Assembly: GCA_041658605.1 (NCBI GenBank)
Contig: JBAZZU010000011.1
Location: forward strand, 4,423 to 68,422
DNA from: JBAZWE01 sp041658605
GTDB taxonomy: Bacteria; Actinomycetota; Thermoleophilia; BMS3ABIN01
Direction: 5' to 3'
DNA length: 64,000 nucleotides
Positions 33,653 through 42,511 of the stretch are shown in pieces. Within the stretch, counting starts at the first letter, position 1. Each line of letters begins with the position of its first letter. The position numbers and the translations under genes were made by a program. The notes under the pieces were generated by a model. The model made no database searches, was not told the origin of the DNA, and saw only the letters and a list, made by a program, of their open reading frames with translations.

Positions 33653-34981
33653 ATGAAATCCATACCAAAAACTCACGCCCGTTTTATTTATGAGGAACAA
33701 GGTGTCGCCCTGATGACGGTGATAATTCTGACCGCGGTATTGATGATTATAGCGGCAGGCATGTATGTGGTCGCAAGCCGAGAGTCAAAAATGACTCAGG
33801 CGGACTTCGCCGGTGGCCAGGCATTCAATTACGCTGAGGGCGGGATTGAGAATGCCCTGGACATTTTGAATTACGCCGCGACAGAGTCACAATTGACGCA
33901 GCAACGCGCCGACCAGAGCGCAAATAATTATGGTTACCTGATGGATCCGAACGCCTCAAGCCGTCAGAACCCGACCGACCCGGTTGAAATGAGAATAGGG
34001 AACGATTCTTACACGGTATATATGGATACGGTTGATGAGAATGGAAACCATTGTACAAACTGTGGCCTTAACCTGACGACACATAATCCATCCTATATAT
34101 TAATCACGGCTGAAGGGCAGTCTGGAACCGGTTACCGTAAACTGCAACAGCGGGTTCAGGTCGCGGCCAGCGGTTACCCTCTGACTTTCTATATAACCGG
34201 GGATGCATATCTGAACGGCGGGCCCACGATAGCCAACGAAAGTATATATGTGCGGGGCAGTTTCTACGGGCGTGAAAAGCTCACTATCAGCGGAACTGAC
34301 CAGATGTATGGGGGTCCCGCTGGGGTGCGCGCTACCGGTTCCATCTATGCCAAGGCTAATGGAGGCAGCAGCCAGATTTATACCAGCTCAGGCGGGCATA
34401 GCAGTTACTGGGCCGCAAATTACATAAACGACCGCGACAGCAGGGGACCGACCGGGAACAGGTTCACCCTGACCGAGCTGGAAAGTGTTTTTGGCACCAC
34501 CGGACTGTCGGCGAGCCAGCTGGCCTCTCTCAAAGCGATGGCAAAAACCTCAGGTTACTATAACGACAATCCCGGTAATGGCGTGATAATACAGCAGGGT
34601 GATATTCCCAGTCATTCGGGTGACATTGTTATCTATGTTGATTTTCCATCGGGAATCCCGAATGACAACGAGGTGAACATCAAGTTTGAGTGGCCTCACA
34701 CTCCGTATACTTCCGGAAAGGCATACATAATCGTACTGAACGGCAGCGTCAAGTTGACTGGCAGTGCGATCGGCGCTTCGCAGGGAATAATCTACAGCCC
34801 GGATGGAGAGGTAAGGTCTGATGGTAGCGGAGGTGGCACCTTTACCGGTTTTGTTTATGGCAAGGGGATGACAAATATCGGCAATTTCAATTTCACCATG
34901 ACATCGGCATTCCTGAATGACCCGCCTTTCTTTGCATGGATCGTTTACCGGGAAACCGCGTGGATGGAAGTCGACAGATAA
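33653..34981 (+). CDS. PilX-like minor pilin with large passenger domain
   Basis: The 442-residue product has one N-terminal hydrophobic helix after EEQG|VALMTVIILTAVLMIIAAG. The Glu5 of ordinary pilins is absent, as in PilX and GspK-type tip pilins. A short AEGGIENALDILNYA segment marks the family, and a long Gly/Ser/Tyr-rich domain fills residues 150-440. I chose the ATG at 33653 (GAGGGG four bases upstream); an ATG at 33641 overlapping the pilW stop is an alternative. It ends the pilus locus before a strong terminator. Confidence 0.85.
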   Translation: MKSIPKTHARFIYEEQGVALMTVIILTAVLMIIAAGMYVVASRESKMTQADFAGGQAFNYAEGGIENALDILNYAATESQLTQQRADQSANNYGYLMDPNASSRQNPTDPVEMRIGNDSYTVYMDTVDENGNHCTNCGLNLTTHNPSYILITAEGQSGTGYRKLQQRVQVAASGYPLTFYITGDAYLNGGPTIANESIYVRGSFYGREKLTISGTDQMYGGPAGVRATGSIYAKANGGSSQIYTSSGGHSSYWAANYINDRDSRGPTGNRFTLTELESVFGTTGLSASQLASLKAMAKTSGYYNDNPGNGVIIQQGDIPSHSGDIVIYVDFPSGIPNDNEVNIKFEWPHTPYTSGKAYIIVLNGSVKLTGSAIGASQGIIYSPDGEVRSDGSGGGTFTGFVYGKGMTNIGNFNFTMTSAFLNDPPFFAWIVYRETAWMEVDR

Positions 34982-35030
34982 GAGGTATTGCGACTTGAAC
35001 TTGTGGGATCCTGATCTCAGGACATGGTGC

Positions 35031-35064
35031 AATGCGGCCCGCTTTCAGCGGGCCGCATTAATTT
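35031..35064 (+). terminator. Terminator of the pilin operon
   Basis: AATGCGGCCCGC and GCGGGCCGCATT form a 12-bp perfect stem around TTTCA, followed by AATTT. Confidence 0.88.
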
Positions 35065-35205
35065 ATGGCAAAGCCTGGAAGTTAGACGCGGAGGTTTTCA
35101 GGGAAGATATGCGAACAGTAATGGTGTCTATCCTGCCGGGTTTAGCCGCGGCAGGCTTCTTGCTGCCAGTTGGTTTGGCGACAGAATTCATAAATGGAGC
35201 TGTGG

Positions 35206-38016
35206 ATGCATCTGAGTCAATTGTCTCCTGAGGAACTGTTCAGCGAACTGGGGTCCCGGCCAGCCGGACTGTCACAGGAAGAAGTCGCCTCAAAGCTCGC
35301 GCAGTATGGCCCCAACGAGATCGTCGAGGCCAGAAAGACACCGCTCATCTTCCGGTTCCTGGCAAATTTCTATCATACCTTCGCATTGCTTTTGTGGGCT
35401 GCCGGCGCCCTTGCTTTTGTGGCCGCCATGCCAGAGCTTGGCTGGGCGATAATCGCCGTCATCTTCATCAATGCCCTTTTCAGCTTCTGGCAGGAATTCC
35501 AGGCTGAGAAAGCCGTTGAGGCGCTCAAGAAAATACTCCCGGTGCGCGCACGCGTGATCAGGGGCGGTGACCTGGTGGAGATTCTCGCCGTCGACCTGGT
35601 GCCCGGTGACATTATCGCGCTGCAGGAGGGCGACAATATTTCGGCCGATGCCCGCCTTATCGAGGAGAGCGAGCTCAGGGTAAACGCGGCTACGCTTACC
35701 GGCGAATCGGAACCGGTAAGGAAAATGGCTGGGCCTGTTTCGGGTGAAGGGCTTACAGCGAGCGAGATTCCCAACCTGGTGCTGACCGGGACCAGCGTCG
35801 CTCTGGGTTCCGGAAAAGCGATTGTTTTTTCGACCGGCATGAAGACGGAGTTCGGCAAGATCGCGTCGATGACTCAGAAGGTCGAAGTCGAACTCAGTCC
35901 GCTGCAGAAGGAAGTCAACCGTGTGGCGCTGATCATAGCAGCAGTCGCCCTGGTCATGGGGGCGGGGCTGTTCGGCGTGGCCGCGCTTTTTACGCCTCTG
36001 AGTTTTTCCGCGGCCGCGATTTTTGCGATAGGCATGCTTGTGGCCAACGTGCCGGAGGGTTTGTTGCCGACGGTCACATTATCGCTGGCGATGGCCGTCA
36101 AGAGGATGGCGCGCAAGAATGCCCTGGTCAAGAAGCTGTCGGGCGTGGAAACGCTTGGCAGCACTACGGTTATCTGCACTGATAAGACCGGAACGTTGAC
36201 CCAGAATGAGATGACGGTGCGGAACCTCTGGGCCAATGGGAAACTCGTCGAGGTGACGGGTGCGGGTTATGAACCCGTGGGTGAGTTTCTGGCTGACGGT
36301 GGTGTGCTGGGGGAGCATGACCGGAAGAGCATCGATCTGCTGATGAAGATCTCGGCGCTTTGCAACAACGCGAGGCTGGCGGATCCGGAAAGTCCCGGTG
36401 AGCGGTGGACGATAGTCGGTGATCCTACCGAGGCATCACTCCTTGTTGCCGCGAAAAAGTGGGGTTTTGACATCAAGGCCGAGGGAAGCAGGAACCCGCG
36501 GCTGTACGAGCTTCCTTTCGAGTCGCGCCGCAAGAGGATGAGCGTGATATTCGGAGACGGTCTGGTTTCGGAACAATCGGCCGCGGGACATGAAGGTCCC
36601 GGGCAGGCAAAAGGAAATAGTATGGCGGCTTATGTGAAGGGTGCCCCGAAAGAGGTGCTGTCACTCTGCTCGCATGTTCTGCTCGACGGCGAGGTCCGGT
36701 CGCTGGATGATGAGCAAAAAGCTGGCATTATCTCGCGCAACGATGAACTCGCCCGCGCGGGCCTGCGGGTGCTGGCCATGTCTTATCGGCTGGTCGCGCG
36801 GGATATCGAAATCAAGCCGGAGCAGGTCGAGCAGGATATGGTATTCGTCGGTCTGATGGCGATGATGGATCCGCCGCGTCCAGAGGTTCAGGAAGCAATC
36901 GCGTACTGCGGGGATGCGGGCATCAGGGTCATCATGATAACCGGTGACTATGGGCTCACGGCTGAATCGATTGCCCGGCGTATCGGTCTGCTGGGACCGT
37001 CCCCGGCCCTGATCGTAAACGGCGGCGATCTCGAAAACATGCCGGATGAGAAGCTGGCCGAGATCGTGGAGGACAGACAGATACTGTTTGCCAGGGTATC
37101 CCCGGAGCACAAGATGAGGATCGCCGGCGCGCTTCAGGAAAAGGGCGAGATAGTGGCGATGACAGGGGACGGGGTCAACGACGCGCCCGCGTTGAAGAAG
37201 GCAAACATCGGCGTCGCCATGGGAATATCCGGCACCGATGTGGCCAAGGAGGCGGCGACGATCATTCTAACCGACGATAATTTCGCCACGATCGTCGGGG
37301 CGGTTGAGGAGGGCCGGGTCGTCTATGACAACATGCGCAAGTTTCTCGCCTACATCTTTGCGCACGCTACTCCGGAGGTTGTGCCGTTCGCAGCTTTCGT
37401 GCTGTTCGGGATTCCGCTTCCGTTGGTGGTCATGCAGATTCTCGCCATCGACCTGGGAACCGAGACGCTGCCCGCACTGGCGCTGGGGGTGGAGCGGGCT
37501 GAACCCGATATCATGAAACGTCCTCCGCGTTCACGCAAGGACCGGCTGGTCGACAGGCACATGCTGTTCCGCGCCTGGGTATTCCTGGGCCTGATCGAGG
37601 CGGTACTGGTGATGGGCGGCTATTTCTGGGTACTGTATTCAGGAGGATGGCATTGGGGGGATGAGCTTGGTTCTTCTGAACACCTTTATCTTCAGGCGAC
37701 GACCATGACATGGGCCGGGATTGTGGCCACCCAGGTAGGTACGGCTTTTGCCTGCCGGACCAACAGGGTCTCGGTGTTTCGCGTCGGGTTCTGGACGAAC
37801 AAGTGGCTACTCTGGGGTATCGTGTTTGAGGTCGTGCTCACCGTATTGATAGTGTATGTACCGTTCCTGCAAAGAGTATTTCAAACGACCGGGCTCGGTT
37901 GGGAGCATTGGGTGGTGCTGGGATTTTTCGCGCCGATTATGTTCCTCAGTGACGAGCTCCGAAAACTTGTCAACAGAAAAGTGCTTACCAGTCCAGCCGT
38001 GGGAGGAGTGCGATGA
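35206..38016 (+). CDS. P-type cation ATPase of the P-II class, Na,K-ATPase-like
   Basis: The 936-residue membrane pump has the phosphorylated Asp326 in CTDKTGTLTQ, the TGES actuator motif in TLTGESEPV, KGAPKEVL and TGDGVNDAP. The membrane helices carry VANVPEGLLPTV (M4), ATPEVVPF (M5) and DLGTETLPALALGVERAEPDIM (M6). M4 and M6 match animal Na,K-ATPase more than the usual bacterial calcium pumps, with Glu in place of Asp at the second acidic M6 position. Na+ or K+ transport is therefore plausible but unproven. GGAG lies six bases before the ATG at 35206; another ATG four codons upstream has none. Two TrkA genes follow with overlap. Confidence 0.93.
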   Translation: MHLSQLSPEELFSELGSRPAGLSQEEVASKLAQYGPNEIVEARKTPLIFRFLANFYHTFALLLWAAGALAFVAAMPELGWAIIAVIFINALFSFWQEFQAEKAVEALKKILPVRARVIRGGDLVEILAVDLVPGDIIALQEGDNISADARLIEESELRVNAATLTGESEPVRKMAGPVSGEGLTASEIPNLVLTGTSVALGSGKAIVFSTGMKTEFGKIASMTQKVEVELSPLQKEVNRVALIIAAVALVMGAGLFGVAALFTPLSFSAAAIFAIGMLVANVPEGLLPTVTLSLAMAVKRMARKNALVKKLSGVETLGSTTVICTDKTGTLTQNEMTVRNLWANGKLVEVTGAGYEPVGEFLADGGVLGEHDRKSIDLLMKISALCNNARLADPESPGERWTIVGDPTEASLLVAAKKWGFDIKAEGSRNPRLYELPFESRRKRMSVIFGDGLVSEQSAAGHEGPGQAKGNSMAAYVKGAPKEVLSLCSHVLLDGEVRSLDDEQKAGIISRNDELARAGLRVLAMSYRLVARDIEIKPEQVEQDMVFVGLMAMMDPPRPEVQEAIAYCGDAGIRVIMITGDYGLTAESIARRIGLLGPSPALIVNGGDLENMPDEKLAEIVEDRQILFARVSPEHKMRIAGALQEKGEIVAMTGDGVNDAPALKKANIGVAMGISGTDVAKEAATIILTDDNFATIVGAVEEGRVVYDNMRKFLAYIFAHATPEVVPFAAFVLFGIPLPLVVMQILAIDLGTETLPALALGVERAEPDIMKRPPRSRKDRLVDRHMLFRAWVFLGLIEAVLVMGGYFWVLYSGGWHWGDELGSSEHLYLQATTMTWAGIVATQVGTAFACRTNRVSVFRVGFWTNKWLLWGIVFEVVLTVLIVYVPFLQRVFQTTGLGWEHWVVLGFFAPIMFLSDELRKLVNRKVLTSPAVGGVR

Positions 38017-38660
38017 AATTCGTAGTTCTGGGGTGTGGACGCGTCGGAGCCCAGTTGGCCGGCGCCCTCAATGTTGAAGGCCATGATGTTTCGATAATCG
38101 ACAAGGATCCCAGGTCGTTTCGAAGGCTGGGGAGTTTCTTCAAGGGCGAGAAGATCGAGGGGATAGGCTTTGACCGCGACGTCCTGATCAAGGCCGGCAT
38201 AGAACGGGCGGACGGATTCGCCTCGGTGACAAACGGGGATAACAGCAACATCATCTCCGCTTTGATAGCCAGGCGGGTTTTCCAGGTGCCGCGCGTGATC
38301 ACCCGGATATATGATCCGCAACGCGCAAATATCTACAAGCAGTTCGGCATCCCCACGATTTCATCGACCATATGGGGAGCCAATGAGTTGCGCGAACATC
38401 TGCTGTATGCCGAGCTGAAGAGCGAGATGTCATTCGGCAGTGGTGAGGCGGAGCTGCTTGAATTCGAGGCTCCGGCGCAAATGGTGGGAAGATCCGTTGG
38501 CGATCTCTCTATTGCCGGACAGGTAGTGGTCACCTGCGTTGTAAGGCTGGGCCGGGCGATGGTCCCGACGACGGCGACAGTATTTGAGGACGGCGACCTG
38601 GTCTACGCGTGTGTCGCCAATGAAGCGCTGGGGAAATTCAAAGACCTGATCGGCTATTAG
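38013..38660 (+). CDS. trkA: TrkA-family potassium uptake regulator (RCK), first of two
   Basis: The 215-residue product has an N-terminal RCK domain with a nucleotide-binding GCGRVGAQLA motif and an acidic end to beta 2 (IIDKD). A C-terminal TrkA_C domain (about 135-215) follows. Such proteins bind NAD(H) or ATP and gate K+ channels of the Trk/Ktr type. Its start overlaps the ATPase stop in ATGA, so translation is coupled. No TrkH or KtrB membrane subunit lies in the window. Confidence 0.93.
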   Translation: MKFVVLGCGRVGAQLAGALNVEGHDVSIIDKDPRSFRRLGSFFKGEKIEGIGFDRDVLIKAGIERADGFASVTNGDNSNIISALIARRVFQVPRVITRIYDPQRANIYKQFGIPTISSTIWGANELREHLLYAELKSEMSFGSGEAELLEFEAPAQMVGRSVGDLSIAGQVVVTCVVRLGRAMVPTTATVFEDGDLVYACVANEALGKFKDLIGY

Positions 38661-38669
38661 GAGGCCGCC

Positions 38670-39323
38670 ATGAATGTTTTGATCGTTGGTATGGGCAGGA
38701 CCGGCTCCTATCTCGCCGAGGCCCTGAAGGAAACCGGGACACACAGGGTTGTTGTCATCGAATCGGATGAGAAGAGGGCCGGAAGCGCGCCTGACGGGAT
38801 CAAGGTCATCTGGGCTGATGGCTGCGAGCCCTCGGTGCTTGAGGAGGCAGGCGCACGCAACAGCGATCTGCTCGTTGCCACGACCGGTGATGACGAGGAT
38901 AATCTGGTCATCTCCCAGCTCGCCAAGGTGCACTTCGGCGTTCCCAGGGTGATCGCCAGGGTCAATAACCCCCGGAATCACTGGCTTTATACCAAGGAGT
39001 GGGGAGTAGACGTGGCTGTTTCGCCGACTGACATCATCACCAAGATAATAGAGGAGGAGATGTCTCTGGGAGACCTGGTGACGCTGCTTAAGCTCAAGGG
39101 TGGAGAGGTGGCCCTGACCGAGATCAAGCTGGGACCTGAATCGAAGGCAACCGGCAAGCTGGTCAGCGAGCTTGCCCTTCCACCGGATTCGGTGCTGGTC
39201 GTGATAATGAGGGACGGCGAGGTCATAGTCCCGGGCGGGCCTACCAGGCTGAAGGCGCAGGATGAGGTGCTGGCTGTGACTTCCGTGGACAGGGAACATG
39301 TGTTGCTGGAGGTTCTCCAGTAG
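38670..39323 (+). CDS. trkA: TrkA-family potassium uptake regulator (RCK), second of two
   Basis: The 217-residue product has RCK_N with GMGRTGSYLA and a VVIESDEKR segment, then TrkA_C. It is clearly related to the protein before it but diverged, so the pair may form a hetero-octameric ring as in some Trk systems. It lies nine bases downstream with GGAGG before the ATG. Co-transcription with a P-type ATPase suggests the pair regulates K+ handling together with that pump. Confidence 0.93.
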   Translation: MNVLIVGMGRTGSYLAEALKETGTHRVVVIESDEKRAGSAPDGIKVIWADGCEPSVLEEAGARNSDLLVATTGDDEDNLVISQLAKVHFGVPRVIARVNNPRNHWLYTKEWGVDVAVSPTDIITKIIEEEMSLGDLVTLLKLKGGEVALTEIKLGPESKATGKLVSELALPPDSVLVVIMRDGEVIVPGGPTRLKAQDEVLAVTSVDREHVLLEVLQ

Positions 39324-39326
39324 GAT

Positions 39327-39962
39327 ATGCCGCGGACGATAATCGACATTTCAGTTCCCGTTTATTCGGGGATGGTCTTTTATCCGGGTGACCCCGGGGC
39401 CGAGATCACGGTCAGCCGCAGTATCGCTGAAGGCGACGTCGCCAACATCACCAGGCTCTGCCTCGGTTCGCATACAGGTACTCATGTCGACGCGCCTCAT
39501 CATTTCAAGGACGGGAGTGAAACAGTCGACAGGCTGTCGCTGGAGACGCTGATGGGGCCGGCGCTCGTGATGGATCTGGAAGATGTGGAAAGCTCGATTT
39601 CGTGTGAAGACCTCGACGTCGTGGGTCTGGAAGGCGTAAGCAGGCTGCTGCTCAAGACGAGGAACTCGAAGCTCTGGGAGCATCCCGGGTTTGATAAAGA
39701 CTATGTTTCCCTGGCGGATGAAGCCGCGGATTACCTGGTTGAAGCGGGAGTCGGCCTTGTGGGGATCGACTATCTCTCAGTCGAGCGTTTCAGGTCGGAT
39801 ACTTATCACGTGCATCACGAGCTGCTGGGGGCGGGCGTAGTCCTGCTGGAGGGAATAAACCTGGCGGCGGTCATGCCCGGAAAATATGAGTTAATATGCC
39901 TTCCTCTCAATGTCAGGGGCGGAGACGGAGCTCCTGCGCGCGCAGTGTTGATAAAGGACTGA
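39327..39962 (+). CDS. Cyclase-family metal-dependent hydrolase (KynB-like)
   Basis: The 211-residue product has the family signature SHTGTHVDAPHHF near residues 50-62, which binds Zn or Mn, and the IDYLSVERF and TYHVHHELL segments. The family includes kynurenine formamidase and other amide or ester hydrolases. The substrate is not evident: no tryptophan-degradation genes are near. It lies three bases after the second trkA, probably in the same transcript. Confidence 0.88.
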   Translation: MPRTIIDISVPVYSGMVFYPGDPGAEITVSRSIAEGDVANITRLCLGSHTGTHVDAPHHFKDGSETVDRLSLETLMGPALVMDLEDVESSISCEDLDVVGLEGVSRLLLKTRNSKLWEHPGFDKDYVSLADEAADYLVEAGVGLVGIDYLSVERFRSDTYHVHHELLGAGVVLLEGINLAAVMPGKYELICLPLNVRGGDGAPARAVLIKD

Positions 39963-40035
39963 CGACCTGCGCGAATGTGAAGGATTGCATCGATGCGGGA
40001 CAAGTGGCCGGCGGAGGACAAGCGGGTGGAGCGAG

Positions 40036-42258
40036 TTACTCAGTGACGATAGTCCGGACCGTCCCCATCTTCTCTGTGACAACAAATGAGGTAACATCGC
40101 CGTCGCGCCTGAATTTGAGAGATATCGCCGCTTTCCCAACCCTGAGGCCCTGGACATCTACTTCATTGAGCCATCTCGGCAATACCGGGTTATTCACGTA
40201 GAGAGTGTTCGTGGGAGCGTCGGCTTCGATTCCCAGCAGCGCCTGCAGGACCATGAAGATTGTACCTGAGGCCCAGGCCTGAGGGCTGCAGGCCACGGGA
40301 TAGCTGACCGGCCTGCTGATCGAGCGCTTGGTAAAGCCGCAGAAAAGTTCGGGCAGGCGATAGTAATCGTAATGCAGTGCCGCGTCGAAGAGACCTGACG
40401 CCGCCCTTTCCGCCGCCTTGTTGAATCCATACTTCTTGAGACCGCGGATGATGAGGGCGTTATCGTGCGGCCAGACGCTGCCGTTGTGGTAGCTCATGGG
40501 GTTGTAATTGATCGAAGATTTGCTCATCGTGCGTATTCCCCAGCCGGAAAACATGTCGGGCTGCATGAGGCGGTCCGCTACCTGCTCGGCCTTGTCATCA
40601 TCCATTATCCTGGCCCAGAGACCGTGGGCCGGATTGGAGGTGATGGTTTTTACCTGCTTTTTGTCTCCGTCCAGGGCCATGGCGTAAAAGCCTTCGCGCG
40701 GCATCCAAAATTCCTCATTGAATTTTTGTTTCAGGTTCTCCGCCTGCCTGGCCAGTTCGTCGGAGCGGTCGCGGTCACCCAGAAGGGCAAAAAGTTCAGC
40801 CATGCGACGTTTGGCGTAATACACATAGGCCTGCACTTCTGAAAGAGCGATAGGCGTTTCGGCGAGCCTGCCGTCGGTGTGTACCACGGAGTTACCGGAA
40901 TCCTTCCATCCCTGGTTCACGAGGCCGCGCTTGGACTTGGTTTCATACTCGACAAATCCGTCGCCGTCAGCGTCGCCATAATCGTCTATCCAGTGAAGGG
41001 AGTTGTTTATGGCCTCCTTCATCGATTGCGCGAATTCTAGATTGCCAGACCACTTGACGATGTCCGAAAGAAGTATCAGGTACAGGGCCGTGGCGTCAGC
41101 GGTGCCGAAATACGGCGTGTGCGGGATGGCCCGGATGTTGGCCAGCTCGCCGCGCCTGACCTCATGAAAGATCTTCCCGGGTTCCTCGTCCCGCCAGGGA
41201 TCGACGACCTTGCCCTGAAGCTGAGTGAAGACCTTGGCGGTCTCAAAAGCCGGATGCGTGTCGAGCATCATGATCTGGAGGCAGGTGATTATGGTGTCCC
41301 GTCCAAAAGGCGTGACAAACCAGGGCACGCCGGCGCTCAGGAAGTAGCCCATCTCGGTTTCCGTGAGCAGCATTCGGATATCGCGCTGGCTGCTCCTCAA
41401 CACCTCGGTAAACAGCTCATTGTCCGTGTGAATCTGGCTGGAGTTCTTGAACCAGGATTCGTAGCTCTTCCTGACGTCGCCGATAGCCTTGTTGAAATCG
41501 GTGGCCGCGGGCGGGGTCGTGGTCGGCAGGATGGGCTCGACGTTGTACTTGATTACCCGCCTCTCCCTTGGTTTGAGCTGGAAGCGATATATGGCAGTGG
41601 TTCCCTCGATGCTTGTGGGCGGTGTTTCCAGCCGGATATCCGTCTTTCGCAGGATGGCATCAAGCCCGTGATACGCCAGAAGCATCGAATCTTCGGCTAT
41701 TTTCGGCGCGAGCCTGGTGCCATACTTGGTGCGTTTGGTGCCGCGGACCTCGAACATATCGGCAAAATCGGAATCGAATTCGAATTCCAGCGAGATGTCT
41801 ACCGGAAAATGGTTGTAGTTCTTGATACGGATAAGCTCATACATCTTGCCGTTGATGACCCGGATACGTCTGATGTTGATGGTTTCCTGGGGGACGACGG
41901 TGCCGTCGGCGCACATGAAATCCGCGTTTGTCAGCTCGATCTGGCTCATAAAGCCGCGATCGGCAGTTGAAGAAAGCAGCACCGGCGTGGAGCCGAAAAG
42001 GGTCATGTTGTATGTGCTCAGGAAGCGCGTGTCCTGAAAATAGAGGCCCAGGCCGGAGGTGTCCTCGCGTGCGACATTACCCTCTATATCGCTGTAGAGG
42101 AATAGCTCGCCTTCCTTGACGACCAGTTTCTCCTTTTTTACATCGACTATGACAAAAGGCTCGCCCTGGGTGAGTACGCGGCTGGAGTCTTCGGCGAGTA
42201 CCTGAAAATACTCGCTACCGATTTTTATCTTCCGGCTGTTTGTCAGGTCAGGAGACAT
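40036..42258 (-). CDS. Glycogen-debranching-type amylo-alpha-1,6-glucosidase
   Basis: The 740-residue product has the GDE_N_bis N-terminal beta domain (about 35-245) with DTRFLSTY. The (alpha/alpha)6 catalytic barrel (about 270-730) carries PWFVTPFGRDTIITCLQIM, KSKRGLVNQGWKDSGNSV and SYHNGSVWPHDNAL. Family members release alpha-1,6-linked glucose in glycogen, or cleave related glucosides. It is transcribed alone and is convergent with the trkA operon. TAGAAT at 42357-42362 on the minus strand is a likely -10 box. Confidence 0.9.
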   Translation of the reverse strand: MSPDLTNSRKIKIGSEYFQVLAEDSSRVLTQGEPFVIVDVKKEKLVVKEGELFLYSDIEGNVAREDTSGLGLYFQDTRFLSTYNMTLFGSTPVLLSSTADRGFMSQIELTNADFMCADGTVVPQETINIRRIRVINGKMYELIRIKNYNHFPVDISLEFEFDSDFADMFEVRGTKRTKYGTRLAPKIAEDSMLLAYHGLDAILRKTDIRLETPPTSIEGTTAIYRFQLKPRERRVIKYNVEPILPTTTPPAATDFNKAIGDVRKSYESWFKNSSQIHTDNELFTEVLRSSQRDIRMLLTETEMGYFLSAGVPWFVTPFGRDTIITCLQIMMLDTHPAFETAKVFTQLQGKVVDPWRDEEPGKIFHEVRRGELANIRAIPHTPYFGTADATALYLILLSDIVKWSGNLEFAQSMKEAINNSLHWIDDYGDADGDGFVEYETKSKRGLVNQGWKDSGNSVVHTDGRLAETPIALSEVQAYVYYAKRRMAELFALLGDRDRSDELARQAENLKQKFNEEFWMPREGFYAMALDGDKKQVKTITSNPAHGLWARIMDDDKAEQVADRLMQPDMFSGWGIRTMSKSSINYNPMSYHNGSVWPHDNALIIRGLKKYGFNKAAERAASGLFDAALHYDYYRLPELFCGFTKRSISRPVSYPVACSPQAWASGTIFMVLQALLGIEADAPTNTLYVNNPVLPRWLNEVDVQGLRVGKAAISLKFRRDGDVTSFVVTEKMGTVRTIVTE

Positions 42259-42437
42259 GGCGCCCTATTCCCTGGAATTTGGCTAAAGAAATCTGAAACA
42301 TTGTGTCTTTGGTGCTGTGATAACTCAATGCCGTATAGCTGTGAATTGATTGGCGTATTCTAGCATACAGAAATGGATTTCAGGCTAATTGAAGGGCATG
42401 GAAGGCCTGATTATTCTCACACTGGATAAATAGTTCT

Positions 42438-42465
42438 TTGGCGCCGTGCCTGTCGGGTCTATACT
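42438..42465 (+). promoter_or_regulatory. Promoter of the IlvD-family gene
   Basis: TTGGCG at 42438-42443 and TATACT at 42460-42465 are separated by 16 bases. Confidence 0.55.
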
Positions 42466-42511
42466 TTGGGCTGGAGCGTATGTCTCCCCGGTGATTTTGT
42501 AAATCAAAGTA

